DNA of 14,712 nucleotides from an uncultured Vogesella sp. (GTDB lineage: Bacteria > Pseudomonadota > Gammaproteobacteria > Burkholderiales > Chromobacteriaceae), in the NCBI GenBank assembly GCA_946479405.1, contig CAMLGD010000071.1:1-14712 (forward strand), written 5' to 3'. Below the pieces are notes generated by a model that was given only the letters and a program-made list of their open reading frames with translations, did no database searches and had not been told where the DNA came from. Positions 10,483 to 14,712 of this stretch are shown here, piece by piece (position 1 is the stretch's first letter; every line of letters starts with the position of its first letter). The position numbers and the translations under genes were made by a program.

Positions 10483-11745
10483 TCAGGGGTTGGCCGCCGG
10501 GGTCATGCCCTTGGGCAGCAGCAGCCACAGTTTACCGTTCTGTTTCATGCGACCGGCGTACATGCCGGCCTCGGCGCCAAAGCCGAAGAAAAAGTCGGCA
10601 CGCACGCCGCCACGGATGGCGCCACCGGTGTCCTGCGCGTGCACCAGGCGGTTCAACGGCTGCGGCGTACCGTCCAGCGGCCAGGTGGTAGCCAGGTACA
10701 GTGGCGAACCCAGCGGGATGTAGCGCGGATCGACCGCCACGCTGTAGCCGCCGGTCAGCGGCACGCCCATGGCGCCCAGCGGGCCGCTGTCATTGGCCGC
10801 CAGCTGTTTGAAGAACACGTAGCTGGGGTTGGCGGCAAACAGTTCGGCACGGCGCTGCGGGTTGGCCGCAATCCAGGCCTTGATGCTCTGCATCGACACG
10901 TCCTCCAGACGCATCTGGCCCTGATCCACCAGCCAGCGGCCGATGGATTTGTAGCCGTGGCCGTTCTGGTCGGCATAGCCGACGCGGATGAAGCTGCCGT
11001 CTTCCAGCTGGATGCGGCCGGAGCCCTGCACCTGCAGGAAGAACAGCTCGGTCTCGTCCTCGGCCCAGGCCAGTACCGGCATGCCGGCCACGCCCTTGCC
11101 GGCGTCGATCTCGGCGCGGGTGTAATACGGCAGCAGACGGTTGCCGTCGATACGGCCCTTCAGCGCGCGGGTGCGGCTGTCGGTGATGAAATCGGCCAGC
11201 GTGATCTGGATTTCGCCCGGCCCGGCCACGCTTTTGCCGGCCACCAGCTGCAGGCGGTTACCGGTGCCGCGCCGTGCCACCAGTTGCGGCTGGGCACGCT
11301 GCTCGGCGCTGATGTCCAGCACGAACATATCGGCCGGCACGCCATACACCGGGTACGGCGTCTGCGCCGACTTGCTGCGGCTGCCGGCCAGCAGCGGCTC
11401 GTAGTAGCCGGTAATCAGGCCGCTGTCCTTGCCGGACTCGCTGAGCTGCCACGGCATGAAGCGCTGCTCGTAGAACGCGCGCACCGCCTGCGGGTTGGCC
11501 GCATCGACGGCGGCCGCCGCACTGCAGGCGCCCTGCCACTGCGGTTTACCCTGCAGGCTGCGGCAACTGGTGCGCAGCGTCGCCAGGCTTTCGCCGGCCA
11601 GCGGCGCATCCCAGCCGGGCAGATCGGCAAAACGGGCCGGCTGGTAGCGCACCGGGCTGCTGGCGCTGCTGCCGCCGGGCGGTGGATACGAGGCACAGGC
11701 GGCCAGCAGCATGGCGCTGGCCAGGGTAATCAGGCGCTTGAACAT
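10483..11745 (-). CDS. mltA: Membrane-bound lytic murein transglycosylase A, MltA
   Basis: MltA cleaves the glycan strand of peptidoglycan between MurNAc and GlcNAc, leaving 1,6-anhydro ends, from the inner face of the outer membrane. I start it at the ATG at 11745 because that gives MFKRLITLASAMLLAAC, a clean lipoprotein signal with the lipid Cys at 17; the open frame runs 33 codons further upstream without signal character. No good Shine-Dalgarno is visible before this ATG. The 420-residue protein has the MltA-specific domain (GLITGYYEPLLAGSRSKS, PVYG) and the C-terminal 3D domain with DTGGAIRG at about 372-379 and the RADFFFG motif, which carry the conserved aspartates including the catalytic acid. 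It heads a cluster with the RND adaptor and pump. Repeat copies are unusually dense here (10488-10497, 10793-10800, 10861-10870, 11494-11503). Confidence 0.94.
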   Translation of the reverse strand: MFKRLITLASAMLLAACASYPPPGGSSASSPVRYQPARFADLPGWDAPLAGESLATLRTSCRSLQGKPQWQGACSAAAAVDAANPQAVRAFYEQRFMPWQLSESGKDSGLITGYYEPLLAGSRSKSAQTPYPVYGVPADMFVLDISAEQRAQPQLVARRGTGNRLQLVAGKSVAGPGEIQITLADFITDSRTRALKGRIDGNRLLPYYTRAEIDAGKGVAGMPVLAWAEDETELFFLQVQGSGRIQLEDGSFIRVGYADQNGHGYKSIGRWLVDQGQMRLEDVSMQSIKAWIAANPQRRAELFAANPSYVFFKQLAANDSGPLGAMGVPLTGGYSVAVDPRYIPLGSPLYLATTWPLDGTPQPLNRLVHAQDTGGAIRGGVRADFFFGFGAEAGMYAGRMKQNGKLWLLLPKGMTPAANP

Positions 11746-11775
11746 GGGATGGTGGCGGGTCGTGAGATCAGGCAG

Positions 11776-11785
11776 GTTGGCCGCA
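11776..11785 (+). repeat. Intergenic GTTGGCCGCA repeat upstream of mltA
   Basis: Exact 10-mer in the 114-base gap between the peroxidase stop and the mltA start, about 30 bases before the mltA ATG. Confidence 0.75.
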
Positions 11786-11822
11786 GCGGCGGCGAAAATG
11801 CGATGGTAATGAAGGCGATAGG

Positions 11823-11854
11823 CGGCTGGCAAATGACGATGCACGTGCCAGCCG
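11823..11854 (-). other. Possible hairpin after the glutathione peroxidase gene
   Basis: CGGCTGGCA (11823-11831) and its exact complement (11846-11854) form a 9-bp stem with a 14-base loop, directly after the peroxidase stop. No T run follows on the minus strand, so intrinsic termination is doubtful; transcription may continue into mltA. Confidence 0.35.
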
Positions 11855-11859
11855 TCGGC

Positions 11860-12393
11860 TTACGGTGTCGGCAGTGCCGCTTCCACCGCTTTGATGAAGG
11901 TGGGCGAATCCGGCTTGGTCAACGGGCTGAAGGCGGTAATGGTCTTGCCGTCCGCCGCAATCACGTATTTGTAGAAATTCCACTTCGGCGCATCACCGCT
12001 GGCCTTGCTCAGCGCCTGGTACAAGGGATGGGCGGCATCGCCACGCACATGCACACGGCTGGCCATCGGGAAGGTAACGCCATAGTTCACCTGGCAGAAG
12101 CTAGCGACGGCCTTGTCCTTGTCCAGCTCCTGGAAGAAATCGTCGCTGGGAAAGCCCACCACCACCAGCCCCTTGTCGCGGTAGTTCTGCCACAGCGACT
12201 GCAGGCCCTTGAACTGCGGGGTAAAACCGCACTGGCTGGCGGTATTCACCACCACCAGCGCCTTGCCCTGGTAGGCGCACATGTCGATGGTGCCGCCTGT
12301 CAGCCCCGGAATACGATGATCCAGCAACGGCGGACAGCTGGCACTGGCCACGGCCGGCAACAGCAGCAGGACGGATAGCAGCTTAGGCATCAT
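11860..12393 (-). CDS. Exported glutathione peroxidase-family protein
   Basis: The family reduces peroxides with a thiol and, in bacteria, often uses thioredoxin. The 177-residue protein from the ATG at 12393 (GGAG 5 bases upstream) starts with a signal peptide MMPKLLSVLLLLPAVASA, so it should be periplasmic; the longer open frame upstream has no family similarity. The peroxidatic Cys is C55 in NTASQCGFTPQF. The Trp and Asn of the active site are W138-N139 in KWNFYKYVI, and a likely resolving Cys is C100. The usual FPCNQFG loop is replaced by FPSDDFFQE (81-89), so the catalytic Gln position holds Asp and the loop appears one residue shorter. It follows the thioredoxin gene on the same strand by about 118 bases. 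Cys in place of selenocysteine is normal for bacteria. It is not clearly BtuE, which has no export signal. Confidence 0.88.
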   Translation of the reverse strand: MMPKLLSVLLLLPAVASASCPPLLDHRIPGLTGGTIDMCAYQGKALVVVNTASQCGFTPQFKGLQSLWQNYRDKGLVVVGFPSDDFFQELDKDKAVASFCQVNYGVTFPMASRVHVRGDAAHPLYQALSKASGDAPKWNFYKYVIAADGKTITAFSPLTKPDSPTFIKAVEAALPTP

Positions 12394-12425
12394 GAACACT
12401 CCGCTAGCAAGCAGTAACAATGAAC

Positions 12426-12455
12426 GTTGGCCGCAACGCGAACGGTGCGGCCAAC
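12426..12455. repeat. Inverted pair of GTTGGCCGCA repeats (hairpin)
   Basis: GTTGGCCGCA at 12426-12435 and its exact complement at 12446-12455 form a perfect 10-bp stem around a 10-base loop. It lies between the thioredoxin stop and the peroxidase start. A T-rich but interrupted tract follows on the minus strand. In Neisseria, inverted uptake-sequence pairs in such positions act as transcription terminators; that role here is inference. Confidence 0.8.
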
Positions 12456-12511
12456 AGGTATACAGACCAGCGCCGCAGCAACAAGTTGCGTTGGCGCGGC
12501 AGTGCGGCGGT

Positions 12512-12874
12512 TTACTGCTGCTGGCTGTCGATGTCTGCGCGCACCTTGTCCATGTCCAGCTCACGCACTGCCTGGATCAGCTGCTCGAACTGGCCAGCCA
12601 TCATGGCGCCGGCCTGATGGAACACCACGATGCCGTCACGTAGCGCCATCAGCGTGGGGATGGAGCGGATCTGGAAGTGCGCGGCCAGCTCCTGCTCGGC
12701 CTCGGTGTCGATCTTGCCGAACACGATGTCCGGGTGCTTGTCGGCCGCGGCCTCGAAGATCGGGCCGAACATCTTGCACGGGCCGCACCAGTCGGCCCAG
12801 AAATCCAGCACCAGGATGCCCTCGCCTTCGGCGTAATCGTTGAAGTTATCGGCGGTGATGTTCACGTAAGACAT
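12512..12874 (-). CDS. Thioredoxin family protein
   Basis: A 120-residue cytoplasmic thiol-disulfide reductase with one thioredoxin fold and no signal peptide or zinc-finger extension. The active site WCGPC is at 29-33 within VLDFWADWCGPCK, and the cis-proline is P73 in RSIPTL, as in true thioredoxins. It differs from E. coli TrxA by a shorter N-terminus and a C-terminal tail (RELDMDKVRADIDSQQQ) about 10-15 residues longer than usual. A good AAGGAAA lies 4 bases before the ATG. It sits upstream of the peroxidase, a natural partner by family knowledge, though the peroxidase is predicted to be exported and this protein is not. Whether it is the main TrxA of the cell cannot be told. Confidence 0.92.
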   Translation of the reverse strand: MSYVNITADNFNDYAEGEGILVLDFWADWCGPCKMFGPIFEAAADKHPDIVFGKIDTEAEQELAAHFQIRSIPTLMALRDGIVVFHQAGAMMAGQFEQLIQAVRELDMDKVRADIDSQQQ

Positions 12875-13013
12875 GCGGTTTCCTTTCTGTACGGCCGGCC
12901 ATCAGTGGCATGCCTTGCTGTCCTGAACAATTGGCACGCTGCCGGCAAAACGCAAGCCGCCGCAGCGATTAAATTTCACGACATGCCTGATTGCCGTCCG
13001 CTATCGACCGCTC

Positions 13014-13964
13014 TCAGCCGGGGCGATGCGTGATACGCCAGCACTGGTGAATCTTGTGGTTGCGGAAATCCTCCGGCACCGATTGCTTGCTGATGTCGCG
13101 CACGGCGTAATCCTGCACCAGCAGCGGACTGAGTTCGAAGCTGCGTAGGTTGTTGGAGAAGTACAGCACCCCGTCCGGTGCCAACAGGCGCATGGCGCCA
13201 TCCACCAGTTTGACGTGGTCGCGCTGCACGTCCAGCTCGTCCTGCATCTTCTTGCTGTTGGAGAAGCTGGGCGGGTCCATCACGATCAGGTCGAACTGCT
13301 TGCCGGCAAAGGCAGCGTCTTCCAGATACTGGAACACGTCGTCGCGGATCAGCTGATGCTTGGCCAGATCCAGGCCGTTGAGCTCGAAATTGCGGCGGCT
13401 CCACGCCTGGTAGGTGTTGGACAGGTCCACCGTCTCGCTGCTGACCGCGCCGCCGGCGGCGGCATACACGGTAAAGCTGCCGGTGTAGGCAAACAGGTTG
13501 AGAAAACGCTTGCCGGCGGCTTCGTCGCGCACCCGCTTGCGGGTGTTGCGGTGGTCAAGGAACAGGCCGGTGTCCAGGTAGGCGTCCAGGTTGACCCAGA
13601 AGCGCAGCCCCTGCTCTGCCACCACGAAGTCTTCGCCCTCGCGGCCGGTCTTTTCGTACTGGCTGTCGCCCTTCTGCCGGCGGCGCGCCTTCAGCGAGAT
13701 GGCGTCCGGCGCTACGCCGGTGACAGCGCAGATGGCCTGCTGCACCGCAGCCATCCATTCGGCGTACTCGTCGTCGCCGATCTGCCAGCCGGTATCGTAT
13801 TCCTGCAGGTGGATACGCTCGCCGTACAGGTCGATGATCAGCGGAAACTGCGGCACATCGCGGTCGTACACGCGCCAGGCGTCCAGCCCGCTGCGGCGCG
13901 CCCACTTGGCGTAGTGCTTGTAGTTCTTGGAGAGACGGCCAACAAAGGCGGATACGTCTACCAT
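13014..13964 (-). CDS. rlmK: Stand-alone RlmK-type 23S rRNA (guanine-N7) methyltransferase
   Basis: The 316-residue protein matches the C-terminal half of the E. coli fusion RlmKL (RlmL plus RlmK), which makes m7G2069 in 23S rRNA. It has the start FVGRLSKNYKHYAKWAR, then the conserved LKARRRQKGDSQYEK, DTGLFLDHR at 131-139, the SAM-binding motif NLFAYTGSF at 155-163, and DPPSFSNSK at 230-238 in the catalytic loop. The ending IHQCWRITHRP also matches the RlmK end. There is no THUMP or RlmL (m2G2445) domain here, so the two activities are on separate genes or RlmL is missing. GAGGT lies 6 bases before the ATG. It is downstream of coaD with a hairpin and a repeat palindrome between. Another RlmI/RlmK-like specificity is possible but less likely. 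Confidence 0.87.
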   Translation of the reverse strand: MVDVSAFVGRLSKNYKHYAKWARRSGLDAWRVYDRDVPQFPLIIDLYGERIHLQEYDTGWQIGDDEYAEWMAAVQQAICAVTGVAPDAISLKARRRQKGDSQYEKTGREGEDFVVAEQGLRFWVNLDAYLDTGLFLDHRNTRKRVRDEAAGKRFLNLFAYTGSFTVYAAAGGAVSSETVDLSNTYQAWSRRNFELNGLDLAKHQLIRDDVFQYLEDAAFAGKQFDLIVMDPPSFSNSKKMQDELDVQRDHVKLVDGAMRLLAPDGVLYFSNNLRSFELSPLLVQDYAVRDISKQSVPEDFRNHKIHQCWRITHRPG

Positions 13965-13983
13965 GTTTTACCTCGGAAATGCG

Positions 13984-14008
13984 ACGCGCCGGAGAGTCTC
14001 CGGCGCGT
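13984..14008 (-). terminator. Near-perfect hairpin between coaD and rlmK
   Basis: Arms 13984-13995 and 13997-14008 are exact 12-base complements around one base; allowing a real loop of 5 leaves a 10-bp GC-rich stem. Only ATTT follows on the minus strand, so termination may be partial. It lies 20 bases before the rlmK ATG and may end coaD transcripts or affect rlmK translation. Confidence 0.5.
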
Positions 14009-14022
14009 GGTGTATTCGGTTT

Positions 14023-14040
14023 GCGGCCAACGTTGGCCGC
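14023..14040. repeat. Perfect palindrome made of two abutting repeat copies
   Basis: GCGGCCAACGTTGGCCGC is an 18-bp perfect palindrome formed by two TTGGCCGC copies facing away from each other across a central CG. It lies 14 bases past the coaD stop. Unlike the pair at 12426-12455 it leaves no loop. Confidence 0.8.
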
Positions 14041-14053
14041 GGGGTGGTCTTGC

Positions 14054-14563
14054 TCAATCCAGCTGCTGCACCTGCTGCTGGTAGTAGTTTACCAGTTTGC
14101 GGTACACCGGCTCCGGCACGTAGTGGCGGATCATCTGCTCCCAGCCCTGCGGCCCCATCAGGCCCTTCACCATGGTGGAGGACACCTCGGCGTATTCGCG
14201 CGGCGGCAGCAGGAAGATGGTGGTGATGTCGGCGTGCAGGTCGGAGTTGATATAGCGCATGGTGCGCTCGTACTCGTAATCGCTGGCGGTGCGGATGCCG
14301 CGAATGATGTAGTTGGCGTCGATGCTCTGCGCGTAGTTGACCAGAAACTGGTTCTCGAACACCTCCACCTTGAGCTTGGAAAAGCCGCGCGTCACCGCGC
14401 GCAGCATGTCCAGCCGCTCGTCCACCGAGAAGCTGCAGCGTTTTTCCGGATTGACGCCAATGGCAACCACCAGCTCGTCGAACAGTTCGACGGCTTCGCG
14501 GATCATCCACAGATGCCCGTTGGTTACCGGGTCAAAACTCCCGGCATAGACGGCTCGCTTCAA
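14054..14563 (-). CDS. coaD: Phosphopantetheine adenylyltransferase CoaD
   Basis: CoaD transfers AMP from ATP to 4'-phosphopantetheine, the fourth step of coenzyme A synthesis. The nucleotidyltransferase motif [10 protein letters not shown] is at 8-17 (the His binds the ATP phosphates), RGIR at 88-91 followed by DYEYE, and the VSSTMVK motif at 127-133. The family start is M-x-K-R-A-x-Y, and here a TTG at 14563 gives exactly [10 protein letters not shown] with AAGGAAA 8 bases upstream. An in-frame ATG at 14593 would add [10 protein letters not shown], but it has no Shine-Dalgarno and lies at or before the predicted transcription start. With the TTG the protein has 169 residues, slightly longer than E. 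coli CoaD (159) through a Gln-rich tail. The segment after SST ([24 protein letters not shown]) is divergent from E. coli but keeps the ending pattern. Confidence in function is high, in the start moderate. Confidence 0.93.
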   Translation of the reverse strand: MKRAVYAGSFDPVTNGHLWMIREAVELFDELVVAIGVNPEKRCSFSVDERLDMLRAVTRGFSKLKVEVFENQFLVNYAQSIDANYIIRGIRTASDYEYERTMRYINSDLHADITTIFLLPPREYAEVSSTMVKGLMGPQGWEQMIRHYVPEPVYRKLVNYYQQQVQQLD

Positions 14564-14598
14564 TTGACGCTTTCCTTTGTTGCTATGTGTCATGGCGG

Positions 14599-14627
14599 AC
14601 TGTACTTGCGGCTAGAAGGTGGGACAA
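14599..14627 (-). promoter_or_regulatory. Likely coaD promoter
   Basis: On the minus strand TTGTCC (14622-14627) and TACAGT (14599-14604) are separated by exactly 17 bases; each matches the sigma-70 consensus at 4 of 6. Transcription would start near 14592, giving about 30 leader bases before the TTG start. Confidence 0.45.
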
Positions 14628-14649
14628 GGCTTTTTTGCTGCAATGCAGA

Positions 14650-14690
14650 ATAAAAAGCACCGGAGCGGTGCGATTCACCACTCCGGTGCT
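14650..14690 (-). terminator. Terminator of an unseen minus-strand gene
   Basis: On the minus strand, stem AGCACCGGAG/CTCCGGTGCT (14681-14690 with 14656-14665) continues inward as GGTG/CACC with a 5-base loop and is followed by TTTTTATT. It should end the gene lying to the right of the window and isolate coaD from it. Confidence 0.85.
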
Positions 14691-14712
14691 TGTACTGTAG
14701 TGCATGGCGGCC

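Noticed and set aside
12875..13013. Promoter or small RNA in the rlmK-thioredoxin gap
   Set aside because: I found no -35/-10 pair of useful quality and no terminator-like stem; only the thioredoxin RBS is clear.

Overview
The window reads as chromosomal DNA of a GC-rich betaproteobacterium, most likely of the order Neisseriales (Chromobacteriaceae-like). This rests on protein character and gene content only; no rRNA or tRNA is present. It is densely coding, almost all on the minus strand, and I see no mobile element, phage gene or CRISPR array. There are twelve protein genes, one of them cut by the left edge.

Layout from left to right. At 1-3698 (minus) is a tight priA-dacB-grxC run: the replication-restart helicase PriA, the D-Ala-D-Ala carboxypeptidase PBP4, and the 5' part of a glutaredoxin. 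At 3699-4060 is the only long non-coding stretch. It is AT-rich and carries a cluster of DnaA-box-like sites, an AT-rich direct repeat and an exact IHF consensus, followed by the hemE terminator. At 4061-5122 (minus) is hemE, with a perfect -10 box upstream. At 5292-6110 (plus) is an MscS-type mechanosensitive channel, the only plus-strand gene. It ends at a strong bidirectional terminator shared with a convergent efflux cluster. At 6198-11745 (minus) lies mltA - RND adaptor lipoprotein - RND transporter, very closely spaced, with no outer-membrane channel gene. At 11860-12874 (minus) are a thioredoxin followed by an exported glutathione peroxidase. At 13014-13964 (minus) is a stand-alone RlmK-type 23S rRNA methyltransferase. 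At 14054-14563 (minus) is coaD, with a promoter and probably a TTG start. The right edge carries the terminator of a minus-strand gene whose body lies outside.

The genes are mostly housekeeping: DNA replication restart, peptidoglycan turnover (dacB, mltA), haem and CoA synthesis, thiol redox (glutaredoxin, thioredoxin, peroxidase), envelope stress (MscS, RND) and rRNA modification.

The most unusual signal is not a gene. The 8-mer TTGGCCGC (either strand) occurs 20 times in 14.7 kb, 15 of them as the exact 10-mer GTTGGCCGCA. Roughly one 8-mer and far less than one 10-mer would be expected from base composition. Copies lie in genes in three different reading frames and between genes. Two intergenic pairs are perfect inverted repeats. 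This is the pattern known for DNA uptake sequences of Neisseria and Pasteurellaceae, but the motif lacks the CTG core shared by known Neisseriaceae DUS dialects. It is my main candidate for an undescribed sequence system. The second candidate is the oriC-like module between priA and hemE.
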